A stretch of DNA of 64,000 nucleotides from Streptomyces goshikiensis (GTDB lineage Bacteria > Actinomycetota > Actinomycetes > Streptomycetales > Streptomycetaceae), in contig NZ_BMVE01000002.1 of assembly GCF_014650555.1 (NCBI RefSeq), positions 186,001 to 250,000 on the forward strand, in the 5' to 3' direction. Positions 35,914 through 43,687 of this stretch are shown here, one piece after another; position 1 is the stretch's first letter; each line of letters opens with the position of its first letter. The notes beneath the pieces were generated by a model that saw only the letters and a list, made by a program, of their open reading frames with translations, was not told the origin of the DNA and searched no databases. Both the position numbers and the translations under genes were made by a program.

Positions 35914-36633
35914 CTACGCCGGAAGGGTGTTGTGGTGCGAGCGGCGCCGGGCCGCGCTGAACAGGGCCTGGATCTGGGCCCCCGACTGCTCCACGCTGTC
36001 CAGCGGGGACGGGAACGGCAGCCGTACGTCACGGTGGCCGCGGGCCTCCTCCAGGCGCAGGGTGATCCCGTACCGGTCCATGGCCAGCGGCAGCGCGCGG
36101 ACGACGGCGGCGCTCGCGGGGGCCGCCGGCCGGACCAGTCGCAGCAGCAGGGTGACCAGTTCGGTGTGGTCGTCGAGGAGGTGCGTGAGCATCCCGGCCT
36201 CGTACGGGGCGAGCGGGTCGGCGCAGGCCGCGTCCAGCTCTTCGAGGCCGACGTACGAGCGGCCCTCCCCGGTCTCCAGGACGGCCTCGACGAACTCCAC
36301 GCAGGTGGAGTCGGAGCCTTCGTCGGTGTACGGGGTGAGCAGCCGGCCCAGCACGGTGACCCGGGCGCGCACCCGGTCGCGCACCGGGGTCGGCGCGATG
36401 TCGGTGAACTCCATCCGGATCACGGGCCGGTCCTCGCGCTCCCCGCCGGGCTCGGCGGGGTGCAGGTGCACGCGGCCCATCGGGTCGGTGCCGTCGAGGT
36501 GGCGCACCTCGGCGTGCAAGCCGCCGGTGATCACCGTCATGGAGTGGGCGGCGGCCAGGATCGACCGGACCCGCTCGGCGTCGGTGGGCCGGTCGGCGGC
36601 GGCCGGGGTGGCAGGGGCGCCGGACATGCGCAT
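35914..36633 (-). CDS. DUF2470-domain protein under an iron box
   Basis: A 239-residue protein with a C-terminal DUF2470 region (LTHLLDDHTELVTLLL, then YGITLRL and VRLPFPSPLDSVEQ). DUF2470 is found in HugZ-like haem-handling and flavin-binding-barrel proteins. The N-terminal half (about 10-110) resembles the split barrel of that superfamily. The ATG at 36633 has a GGAGAG site. An IdeR/DmdR1-like iron box lies 32 bases upstream, so expression is probably repressed by iron. A role in haem or iron metabolism is inferred. Confidence 0.82.
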   Translation of the reverse strand: MRMSGAPATPAAADRPTDAERVRSILAAAHSMTVITGGLHAEVRHLDGTDPMGRVHLHPAEPGGEREDRPVIRMEFTDIAPTPVRDRVRARVTVLGRLLTPYTDEGSDSTCVEFVEAVLETGEGRSYVGLEELDAACADPLAPYEAGMLTHLLDDHTELVTLLLRLVRPAAPASAAVVRALPLAMDRYGITLRLEEARGHRDVRLPFPSPLDSVEQSGAQIQALFSAARRRSHHNTLPA

Positions 36634-36664
36634 GCGGATCTCTCCATCGTCCTGGGCGAGTGAC

Positions 36665-36683
36665 TTAGGTATGCCTAACCTAA
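36665..36683 (-). promoter_or_regulatory. IdeR/DmdR1-type iron box
   Basis: TTAGGTATGCCTAACCTAA differs from the ideal actinobacterial iron box (TTAGGTTAGGCTAACCTAA) at only three central positions and keeps both outer arms. It sits 32 bases upstream of the DUF2470 start, in promoter position. Iron-loaded DmdR1 would be expected to bind and repress. Confidence 0.85.
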
Positions 36684-36763
36684 CCTATTCCCTCCGTGGG
36701 GTGTACCCCGTCCCGCTCGTGTCGTTGTTGGGCTGAACGGGTGAAACACGAGAGGATGGGGGG

Positions 36764-36799
36764 ATGCACATGAAGCGCGCGGCCGAGGCGGCCCGGTGA
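36764..36799 (+). CDS. Eleven-codon upstream ORF coupled to the SepF-like gene
   Basis: ATG at 36764 opens MHMKRAAEAAR and stops with TGA at 36797-36799. That stop overlaps the GTG start of the SepF-like gene as GTGA. A GGGGGG stretch precedes it, while the SepF-like GTG lacks a strong ribosome site of its own. This suggests the mini-ORF feeds ribosomes into the downstream gene. It could also be coincidental. Confidence 0.4.
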   Translation: MHMKRAAEAAR

Positions 36800-37191
36800 G
36801 CAGGTACGACGTCACCGACGAACAGTGGGAGGGGCTCGCGCAGGTGGTGCCGCTGCGCAGTCGCAACGAGTGGCCCTCCCGGGTGGACCACCGCACGATC
36901 CCCGCGTCGCCGGGGGCGTCCGCGGCGGAGCAGCGGCGCTTCGTGGTGATCCGGGTCCAGATCTTCGCGGACGCGCGGGAGGTGGCCGAGTACCTGATCG
37001 CGCAGATCCCGGTGCTGCTCGACCTCACCGGCGCGGACAGTGAAGTGGCCAAGCGCATCCTGGACTTCAGCAGCGGCGTGGTCTTCGGGCTGGGCAGCGG
37101 AATGCACCGGGTGGACCGGAACGTCTTCCTGCTGGCGCCCGTCGGGACCGAGGTCGAGGGGATCGCGGCCGCGGCCGTCCCCCGATCGTAG
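36796..37191 (+). CDS. SepF-like cell-division paralogue (SflA/SflB type)
   Basis: A 131-residue protein beginning SRYDVTDEQWEGLAQVVPLR. The C-terminal half is the SepF core (VLLDLTGADSEVAKRILDFSSGVVFGL, continuing with GMHRVDRNVFLLAP), a fold that binds FtsZ and polymerises into rings. It lacks the N-terminal membrane-targeting helix and long linker of true SepF and lies outside the dcw cluster. Streptomyces has such SepF-like extras (SflA and SflB), reported to tune FtsZ assembly at the septum. Which paralogue this is cannot be decided here. Confidence 0.82.
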   Translation: MSRYDVTDEQWEGLAQVVPLRSRNEWPSRVDHRTIPASPGASAAEQRRFVVIRVQIFADAREVAEYLIAQIPVLLDLTGADSEVAKRILDFSSGVVFGLGSGMHRVDRNVFLLAPVGTEVEGIAAAAVPRS

Positions 37192-37210
37192 GAAGGTCGC
37201 ACGAGGGAAC

Positions 37211-37242
37211 GGTTCGCCGGGTCCACGCGGTCCCGGCGAACC
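37211..37242. terminator. Perfect 11 bp inverted repeat before the ATPase gene
   Basis: GGTTCGCCGGG (37211-37221) pairs with CCCGGCGAACC (37232-37242) across a 10-base loop. It may terminate the SepF-like transcript. TAGCGT at 37245-37250 could be a -10 element 7 bases before the ATPase ATG, so the hairpin could instead be an operator on a leaderless promoter. Confidence 0.45.
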
Positions 37243-37257
37243 CGTAGCGTCCGCCCC

Positions 37258-38586
37258 ATGGACGCCCTCGCCGCCCCCGCCCCCACTGCCTCCGCCGGCT
37301 TGGCCGACGCCCTCGACGCCTCTGGCGCGTTAGCCGACGGCCTCGATGCCTCCGGTGCGTTAGCCGACGCCTTCGACGCCTCCGGTGCGTTAGCCGACGC
37401 CCTCGATGCCTCCGTCGTCTTGAACGACGAACCCGACGCTTCAACGGCCACGGCCGGTCCGGCCCTTCTGCGGCCCGTGCTCACCGAGCTGCGGCTCTCC
37501 GCCTTCGCCTCGCACCGGCGCGCCGCCTTCTCGTTCGGGCCCGTCACCCTGCTCGCCGGGGCCAGCGGCAGCGGCAAGTCCCAGGTCCTGGGCGCCTACG
37601 AGGCGCTGGCCGCACTGGGTTCCGGGGCCACCCTGGAGGAGGTGTTCCCGGATCCGTCGGCGCTGGTTCCCGAGCGGGCCGTCCCTGACGCCGACCGGCG
37701 CCGCGGATTCCGTATCGGCTGCACGGTCGACGGGCCCGTCGGCCCGGTCCGGCTCGACCTGGCGGTACAGGCCGAGCCCGAGCTCCGCGTCGTCGGCGAA
37801 CGCCTCTCCGTGGGCGGCGAGGTCCTGCTCAGCACCGCGCTCCGCGACCCCGGCAGGCGCTCCGTCCAGGCCGCCTGGCTGACCGGCGGGGCCGTCGGCG
37901 TCACCCGGGCCCCGCTGCCCGACGACCGGCTCGGCACCGCCCTGCTCCCGCTGCGCGTGGCGGGGGCCACCGCCGGGCAGCGCCGGGTGCTGGCCGCCGC
38001 CGAGCAGGCGGTGGTCGCCCTGCGCTCGGTGTTCGCCTGCGATCCCCGCCCGGACCGGATGCGCGCCCCGGTCCCGCCGGGGGAGGGGCGGCTGCTGGGC
38101 GACTGCGCCAACCTGGCCGACGTACTGCGCCGGACCCGCCACGAGTGCGGCACCCGGCACGCGCTGCTCGCGCGGGCGGCCCGTACCGGCTGTGCGGGCG
38201 AGGTCGCCGGGCTGGACGTACGGGCGCCCGCCGACGGCCCCGTCACCGCGCTGCTCGACCGCGGTCCCGGCCTGCCCGCCACCGAACTCGGCCGGCTCGG
38301 CGCGGGCGAGCTGCGCTTCCTCGCGCTGGCGCTCGTCCTGCTGACCGGGCCGGGGGTGCTGGCGGTGGAGCCCGCCACCGAACTGCCGTCCGCCCGGCAG
38401 GCGCTGACCGTGCTCGCCGACGGCCTCGACCGCGATCTGGACCGGCGCCAGGGCGAGGAACTGCTGCGGCTGGCCCTCATGGCCTGCGGGCGCGGTCACG
38501 TCCGGCTGGTGGCCGCGGTGGGGGAGGAGTGCGCGGGGGCCGCCCGCCGGATCCCCGGGGTCTCGGTGGTAGACCTGACGCCATGA
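37258..38586 (+). CDS. AAA/SMC-like ATP-binding protein with TTA-containing N-terminal repeats
   Basis: A 442-residue predicted ATPase of unknown role. Walker A is GASGSGKS (101-108), after an RNA-/DNA-repair-like lead (LTELRLSAFASHRRAAFSFG). The later LLTGPGVLAVEPA and ELGRLGAGELRFLAL resemble the Walker B and signature regions of overlapping-with-ABC ATPases. Residues about 15-54 are four copies of a ten-residue repeat (LADALDASGA), three of which begin with a TTA Leu codon. TTA is read only by the bldA tRNA in Streptomyces, so full translation may depend on development. No ribosome site is seen before 37258; it may be leaderless, or the true start may be later and exclude the repeats. Confidence 0.75.
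   Translation: MDALAAPAPTASAGLADALDASGALADGLDASGALADAFDASGALADALDASVVLNDEPDASTATAGPALLRPVLTELRLSAFASHRRAAFSFGPVTLLAGASGSGKSQVLGAYEALAALGSGATLEEVFPDPSALVPERAVPDADRRRGFRIGCTVDGPVGPVRLDLAVQAEPELRVVGERLSVGGEVLLSTALRDPGRRSVQAAWLTGGAVGVTRAPLPDDRLGTALLPLRVAGATAGQRRVLAAAEQAVVALRSVFACDPRPDRMRAPVPPGEGRLLGDCANLADVLRRTRHECGTRHALLARAARTGCAGEVAGLDVRAPADGPVTALLDRGPGLPATELGRLGAGELRFLALALVLLTGPGVLAVEPATELPSARQALTVLADGLDRDLDRRQGEELLRLALMACGRGHVRLVAAVGEECAGAARRIPGVSVVDLTP
37300..37419 (+). repeat. Four 30 bp coding repeats with TTA codons
   Basis: A 30-base unit encoding LADALDASGA-type decapeptides is repeated four times. Units two to four start with TTA (37330, 37360, 37390); unit one starts with TTG. The copies differ at a few third positions, suggesting an expansion that is old enough to have drifted. 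Confidence 0.8.
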
Positions 38587-38978
38587 GCGACGTAGGTGAC
38601 ACGAGTGGAGCGACGGGTGCGGCCGGAGAGGAGCGGCTGCGGCAACTGCAGCGGCGGCTGGTCGAGTTCGCGCGGGCGCGGGACTGGGGTCAGTACCACA
38701 CGCCGAAGAACCTGGCGGTCGCGCTGAGCGTCGAGGCCTCGGAGCTGGTCGAGATCTTCCAGTGGCTGACGCCGGAGCAGTCGGCGAGGGTCATGGAGAA
38801 ACCGGAAACCGCGCACCGCGTGGCCGACGAGGTGGCTGACGTGCTCGCGTACCTCCTGCAGTTCTGCGAGGTCCTCGGGGTGGACGTGCTGGAGGCGCTG
38901 GCCGCGAAGATCGAGAGGAACGAGCTCCGCTTCCCGGTGACGGGTGCTCCCGACGCAAAATGTCACTCTTCGGAGTGA
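38583..38978 (+). CDS. MazG-like nucleotide pyrophosphohydrolase
   Basis: A 131-residue all-alpha NTP pyrophosphatase. EASELVEIFQWL supplies the ExxE half of the metal site and DEVADVLAYLLQFCEVLGVD the ExxD half, as in the RS21-C6/dCTPase type. It probably cleans damaged or excess dNTPs. The ATG overlaps the upstream ATPase stop (ATGA), so the two are translationally coupled. The partner's function is unknown. Confidence 0.88.
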   Translation: MSDVGDTSGATGAAGEERLRQLQRRLVEFARARDWGQYHTPKNLAVALSVEASELVEIFQWLTPEQSARVMEKPETAHRVADEVADVLAYLLQFCEVLGVDVLEALAAKIERNELRFPVTGAPDAKCHSSE

Positions 38979-39102
38979 TGGCGTCGTCCACAACCATGTC
39001 TCTGTCCAGAGATTTCCGAATACCCCTGGCTTTACTGGCCCGTTGCCTTCACTCTGGGTAGTGGTGAGAACGGCAGGATGTCGTGCGGACGGGGGACGGC
39101 AT

Positions 39103-39588
39103 ATGGATGCGGTACGGCTCATCGCAGCCGGCCGGCACGCGCTGGCACAGAGCGGGGCTGCGTGGGACATCGTGGGCGAGGCCTGGCAGGCCCAGGCGCT
39201 CGCGCAGGGGATCGGGAGCTGGCTGGCGGTCACGGGGCCGCCGGAGCTGAGATCGGAGGCACGGGGGCTGGGCGAAGCGGGGGGAAGAGGCTGCGGGGTG
39301 CTCGACAGAGCGGCCCTGCGCGGAGAGGGCAGCGCGCCCGACCGTCCGCCGCGGGCGGCGCAGCTGGCCGAGGTGGTGGATGTCCGGCAGGCGCTGCTCG
39401 GGCTCCAGGCGCTGCTGGGCGAAGTGGGCATAGCCCTGGTCGGGGTGGCCTGCGGGACGGATGACGAGACCTTGTACTGGCAGTGCATAGAGTCGATCGA
39501 CGCGGCTGACGAGTCGAGCGATCGGGTGCGGGCGCTCCTGCGCCGGATGACGGTCCGCGAGCGGGGGTCCGCTTCCGGAGTGGTCTGA
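39103..39588 (+). CDS. DUF6099 family protein
   Basis: A 161-residue protein with ATG at 39103 and a GGGGGA site. The N-terminus MDAVRLIAAGRHALAQSG and the later EVVDVRQALLGLQALLGEVG match the Streptomyces-specific family catalogued as DUF6099. It has no membrane segment or known catalytic motif. The C-terminal CIESIDAADESSDRVRALLR is probably helical. The function is unknown. It stands alone between the MazG-like gene and an LLM oxidoreductase. Confidence 0.7.
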   Translation: MDAVRLIAAGRHALAQSGAAWDIVGEAWQAQALAQGIGSWLAVTGPPELRSEARGLGEAGGRGCGVLDRAALRGEGSAPDRPPRAAQLAEVVDVRQALLGLQALLGEVGIALVGVACGTDDETLYWQCIESIDAADESSDRVRALLRRMTVRERGSASGVV

Positions 39589-39692
39589 CGGCTCGGTCCG
39601 GGGTGGTGTCCCGTCGCGCGCGACGGGACCTGCGCGGGTATCGCGTTGACGGAGATTCACCCGGCAGGGGCGGGCGAGGCAGGATGGAGGGC

Positions 39693-40616
39693 ATGGACCT
39701 CCGTATCTTCACCGAGCCCCAGCAGGGCGCGAGCTACGACACCCTCCTGACCGTCGCCAAGGCCACCGAGGAACTCGGCTTCGACGCGTTCTTCCGGTCG
39801 GATCACTATCTGCGGATGGGATCCGTGGACGGTCTGCCCGGACCGACCGACGCGTGGATCACCCTCGCGGGCCTGGCCCGCGAGACCAAGCGGATCCGGC
39901 TGGGCACGCTGATGACGGCCGGTACCTTCCGGCTGCCCGGCGTGCTCGCCATCCAGGTGGCGCAGGTCGACCAGATGTCCGGCGGCCGCATCGAGCTCGG
40001 CCTGGGCGCGGGCTGGTTCGAGGAGGAGCACAAGGCGTACGGGATTCCCTTCCCGGCGGAGCGGATGGCCCGGCTGGAGGAGCAGCTGGCCATCGTCACC
40101 GGCCTGTGGGCCACCGCGCCCGGAGCCACCTTCGACTACGCGGGCACCCACTACCAGGTGGAGAACTCGCCGGCGCTGCCCAAGCCGGCCCAGGCCAAGG
40201 TGCCCGTGCTCATCGGCGGGCACGGCGCGAAGCGCACCCCGCGCCTCGCCGCCCGGTACGCGGACGAGTTCAACATGCCGTTCGCGTCGATCGCGGACAG
40301 CCGGCGCCAGTTCGGCCGGGTCCGGGAGGCCGTCGCGCAGGCCGGGCGCAAGGCGGACGAGCTCGTCTACTCCAACGCGCTCGTGGTGTGCGTCGGCAAG
40401 GACGACGCCGAGGTGGCCCGCCGGGCCGCCGCCATCGGGCGCGAGGTGGAGGAGCTCAAGGCGAACGGCCTGGCCGGCTCCCCGGCCGAGGTCGTGGAGA
40501 AGATCGGCACCTACGGCGCCATCGGCTCCTCGCGCGTCTACCTCCAGCTGCTCGACCTCGACGACCTGGACCACCTGGAGCTGATCTCCTCCCAGGTGCT
40601 GTCCCAGCTCGGCTGA
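39693..40616 (+). CDS. LLM-class F420-dependent oxidoreductase
   Basis: A 307-residue luciferase-like TIM barrel. The ATG at 39693 (MDLRIFTEPQQGASYDTLL) follows GGAGG by 3 bases; an ATG three codons earlier is an alternative. LGLGAGWFEEEHKAYGIPFP and PVLIGGHGAKRTPRLAARYADEFN are typical of actinobacterial F420-dependent LLM enzymes. It is followed 25 bases later by the homocysteine methyltransferase gene. The substrate is unknown. Confidence 0.88.
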   Translation: MDLRIFTEPQQGASYDTLLTVAKATEELGFDAFFRSDHYLRMGSVDGLPGPTDAWITLAGLARETKRIRLGTLMTAGTFRLPGVLAIQVAQVDQMSGGRIELGLGAGWFEEEHKAYGIPFPAERMARLEEQLAIVTGLWATAPGATFDYAGTHYQVENSPALPKPAQAKVPVLIGGHGAKRTPRLAARYADEFNMPFASIADSRRQFGRVREAVAQAGRKADELVYSNALVVCVGKDDAEVARRAAAIGREVEELKANGLAGSPAEVVEKIGTYGAIGSSRVYLQLLDLDDLDHLELISSQVLSQLG

Positions 40617-40641
40617 GCCCCACCGACGAAGGAGGAACCCC

Positions 40642-41517
40642 GTGCCGCGTGCATCCGGCCCGCTCGCCGAGGCCCTGGCCCGCAGGACCGTGCTCCTGGA
40701 CGGCGGGCTGAGCAACCAGCTCGCCGACCAGGGCTGCGATCTGTCCGGCGACCTCTGGACGGGCCGGGTGCTCACCGAGCGCCCGGGCCAGGTGGCACGG
40801 GCGCACGCCGCGTACGCAGGGGCCGGGGCCGAGGTGCTGATCACCGCGAGCTACCAGCTCGGCTCCGCCGCGCCGGCCGAGCTGTTCGCGCGGAGCGTGC
40901 GGCTGGCCGCCGGGGCGGCGGAGGCCGCCGGCCACGAGGTCTGGGTGGCCGCCTCGGTCGGGCCGTACGGGGCGGTGCTCGCGGACGGCTCCGAGTACCG
41001 CGGCCGGTACGGGCTGGGCGTGCGCGAGCTGGCGGCCTTCCACCGTCCCCGCGCCCTGGCGCTGCTGGCCGCGGGGCCCGACGTACTGGCCCTGGAGACG
41101 ATCCCGGACACGGTGGAGGCCGAGGCCCTGCTCGGGATCCTCGCGGAGACCGGCGCCCCGGCCTGGCTGAGCTACACGGTGGCGGGCGGCCGCACCCGCG
41201 CCGGGCAGCCCCTCGCCGAGGCCTTCGCCCTCGCGGCCGCCTCCCCGCAGGTCATCGCGGTCGGCGTCAACTGCTGCGACCCCGAGGACGTCCTGCCCGC
41301 CCTCGAAGCGGCGGCCGGGGTCACCGGCATGCCGCTGCTGGCCTACCCCAACGACGGCTCGGTGTGGGAGGCCGCCACCCGGACCTGGCACACCCCCGGG
41401 CACCCCGCCCCCTGGCCCGCCGAGGCCTGGCAGGAGGCCGGCGCCCGCCTCATCGGCGGCTGCTGCCGCATCGGCCCCGCCGGCATCGCCGCGCTGGCCG
41501 CGCGGGTCAGGTGGTGA
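40642..41517 (+). CDS. mmuM: Homocysteine S-methyltransferase
   Basis: A 291-residue MmuM-type enzyme transferring a methyl group from S-methylmethionine (or SAM) to homocysteine to give methionine. The zinc Cys are visible as GVNCCDPED (about residue 211) and IGGCCRIGP (about 273-274), with TASYQ for substrate binding. The GTG start has AAGGAGG upstream. Its last 11 bases overlap the converging fabV gene. Confidence 0.92.
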   Translation: MPRASGPLAEALARRTVLLDGGLSNQLADQGCDLSGDLWTGRVLTERPGQVARAHAAYAGAGAEVLITASYQLGSAAPAELFARSVRLAAGAAEAAGHEVWVAASVGPYGAVLADGSEYRGRYGLGVRELAAFHRPRALALLAAGPDVLALETIPDTVEAEALLGILAETGAPAWLSYTVAGGRTRAGQPLAEAFALAAASPQVIAVGVNCCDPEDVLPALEAAAGVTGMPLLAYPNDGSVWEAATRTWHTPGHPAPWPAEAWQEAGARLIGGCCRIGPAGIAALAARVRW

Positions 41518-42718
41518 GGGGCGGCCAGGGGACCTCGGTTTCGACGGCGGCGGTGTAGTCGACGCCGGGGACGGAGAAGCCGTAGAGGCGGCGGACTTCG
41601 TCGCTGAACCAGGAGAGGTCGGCGAGTTCGTCGATGGTGTCGCTGGTGGCGGTGCTCCAGCGGTCGGCGACGGCGCTCTGCACGGCGGGGTCCAGTTCCC
41701 AGGTGTCGAGGCGGACCCGGCCCTCGTCGTCGAGATCGAGGGGGCGGGCGCCGGTCAGCTGGTCCCACAGCTCCACCAGTTGACCGATCGGGGCCACCAT
41801 GGCGTCGCCGAGGACGCCGCGCAGCAGCCCGACGTACAGGGCGATGCCGGGGATGGCGGTGGAGGACTGGGTGACGGCGGCGGCGTTGACCGAGGTCACG
41901 GCCCGGCCGCCCAGGGTCTTGCCGAGGCGCTCGTCCAACGCGCGCGCGGTGGTCTCCAGATGGGACTTCGCGGCGCCGATGGTGCCCTGCCGGTAGATCG
42001 CCGCGGTGAGCGGCGAGCCGATGTAGGACAGGGCGGCGGTGGCGAAGCCTTCGGCGAGCAGGGACCGCTCCGCCAGGAACGTGATCCAGCGCTCCCAGTC
42101 GGCGCCGCCCATCACCTCGACGGTCTGCTCGATGTCGTCGCCCTCGGCCGGCGCGGTGGTGACCTCCTTCACCTCCGGGGCGCCCTGCTCGTCGAAGACG
42201 AGGGTCTTGGTGGTGTACGGCGAGCCGATCGGCTTGAGGACCGAGGCGTACGTGGTGCCGGTGTCCGGGTCGGTGCGGCGGGGCGCGGCCACCGAGTAGA
42301 CCAGGTAGTCGAGCCGTCCCCCGAAGCGCTCGACGAGGAGGTCGGCGACCTGCTCCTTCATCGTGTCGCTGAACGCGTCGCCGTTGAGGAAGACGAAGTC
42401 CCGCCCGTGCTGCCGGGCGAGCCGGGCGGTGGCGGCGGTGCGGTACCAGCCGGCGGTGCCGGTGCGCCGCGCGGGCGCCTTCTCGAAGCAGACGCCGATG
42501 CCACGGATGCCGACGCGGGCCAGGCCCGCGATCGTGGCGGCCAGGCCGTACCCGGCGGACGAGCCGATGACCAGAGCCACCGGCCCTTCGCCCCCGGCGG
42601 GCGCCGGGGTGGCGGGGACGGCCCGCCACATCTCTTCCACCAGCTGCCGGCAGCCGCCGGGGTGGGAGTCGAGGAACAGGAAGCCCCGGCTCTTGGGCGC
42701 GATGACGCGTTCGTTCAC
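41507..42718 (-). CDS. fabV: FabV-type trans-2-enoyl-CoA/ACP reductase
   Basis: A 403-residue NADH-dependent enoyl reductase of the FabV/TER family. The GTG start reads MNERVIAPKSRGFLFLDSHPGGC, a family hallmark. The nucleotide loop IGSSAGYGLA and the active-site pair Y242-x8-K251 (YRQGTIGAAK) are present. FabV can reduce enoyl-ACP in fatty-acid synthesis and is known for triclosan tolerance. Its overlap with mmuM at the 3' ends is unusual but small. Confidence 0.93.
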   Translation of the reverse strand: MNERVIAPKSRGFLFLDSHPGGCRQLVEEMWRAVPATPAPAGGEGPVALVIGSSAGYGLAATIAGLARVGIRGIGVCFEKAPARRTGTAGWYRTAATARLARQHGRDFVFLNGDAFSDTMKEQVADLLVERFGGRLDYLVYSVAAPRRTDPDTGTTYASVLKPIGSPYTTKTLVFDEQGAPEVKEVTTAPAEGDDIEQTVEVMGGADWERWITFLAERSLLAEGFATAALSYIGSPLTAAIYRQGTIGAAKSHLETTARALDERLGKTLGGRAVTSVNAAAVTQSSTAIPGIALYVGLLRGVLGDAMVAPIGQLVELWDQLTGARPLDLDDEGRVRLDTWELDPAVQSAVADRWSTATSDTIDELADLSWFSDEVRRLYGFSVPGVDYTAAVETEVPWPPLTT

Positions 42719-43129
42719 GGTGTGGTGCCCCAGGTGTCGTCGCGGACAAGGACGAGGCGGCCGTCCCGGCCACCTCGTCCAGTCAGTCTGCGGCCGTGCG
42801 GATCAACGCGGTGATCTTGCCCGGCACAACGATGCCCGGCCGGGGTTGGAGGGTTCCACCAGGGGCCATGGCTCTCTGACTGCGTCGCCACGGCAGGCGC
42901 TCGCCGAGGTGCGCGCGGCCGGAGCCGTGCGCCAGGGCCCGTCGGAGCCGGTCGGCCCCCGGCCCTGATCCGGGCCGCGGGCTCCGCTCCGTAAAGGCGC
43001 CGCCCCCGTACGGCCTGGAATTAGGTCGTATGGGGGAACTTTCGCGGAGAACTCCGGGAAACCCGCCGGCGGGATCGTTCATCCAGGGGAGCGGAGTGTC
43101 CGCGACCCTGGAAGGACGGAACGTCACCT
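42719..43129. other. Intergenic region upstream of fabV and the secreted protein
   Basis: About 410 bases with no supported gene. It carries the divergent promoters of fabV (minus) and of the small secreted protein (plus), including the GAAGGA ribosome site of the latter. Short GC palindromes are present but no clear known operator. Confidence 0.45.
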
Positions 43130-43642
43130 ATGAAGATGACCGCGCGCGGCAGCATTGCGGTACTCATGACCTGTATGGCGGCGGCCGGAGCGGCCTCCCC
43201 CGCCGTGGCCGACGCGGTGCCGGTGGGTGTCCCCCTGGACGCCGTGGAGACCACGCTGGGCGTGGACACGCCGCGCGTGGCCACCGCGGTCCCCGTGCCG
43301 ACGGTCGGCGCACCCGAGGCGCCCCGCCAGCACACCGGCGACATGCTTCCGACCCCGCTGCTCCCGGTGGTGCCGGTCAGCGCCGACCTCGGCCGGACCC
43401 TCGTGACCTCCCCCCTGCCGAACCTGCTCGGCAAGGAGGAGACGGACGGTGAGGGTTCCCTGGAAGCCCCGGCGACCACCCTGCTCGCCCGTACCCCCGG
43501 CGCGGTCGTCGGCTCCCCGCTGACCATGCCGGACGGGAGCAACTCCGGGATCCCGAACCTGACGAAGCCCAAGCTCGGGCTGACCACCCCGGAGCTCATC
43601 GGCGCCCCGGCGGCGCTTCTCGGCCTCGGTACCCCGCGCTGA
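43130..43642 (+). CDS. Small secreted protein of unknown function
   Basis: A 170-residue protein with a Sec signal peptide (MKMTARGSIAVLMTCMAAAG, probable cleavage after VADA near residue 29). The mature part is Pro-, Val-, Thr- and Leu-rich with little predicted order, for example HTGDMLPTPLLPVVPVSADL and LPNLLGK, recalling short cell-wall-associated proteins of Streptomyces. There is no Cys in the mature chain and no sorting signal. I do not recognise a family. Confidence 0.75.
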   Translation: MKMTARGSIAVLMTCMAAAGAASPAVADAVPVGVPLDAVETTLGVDTPRVATAVPVPTVGAPEAPRQHTGDMLPTPLLPVVPVSADLGRTLVTSPLPNLLGKEETDGEGSLEAPATTLLARTPGAVVGSPLTMPDGSNSGIPNLTKPKLGLTTPELIGAPAALLGLGTPR

Positions 43643-43687
43643 GCGGACCCCCGGTCAAAAGCCGTCCGGTCTGGGAACGTGTACGGC

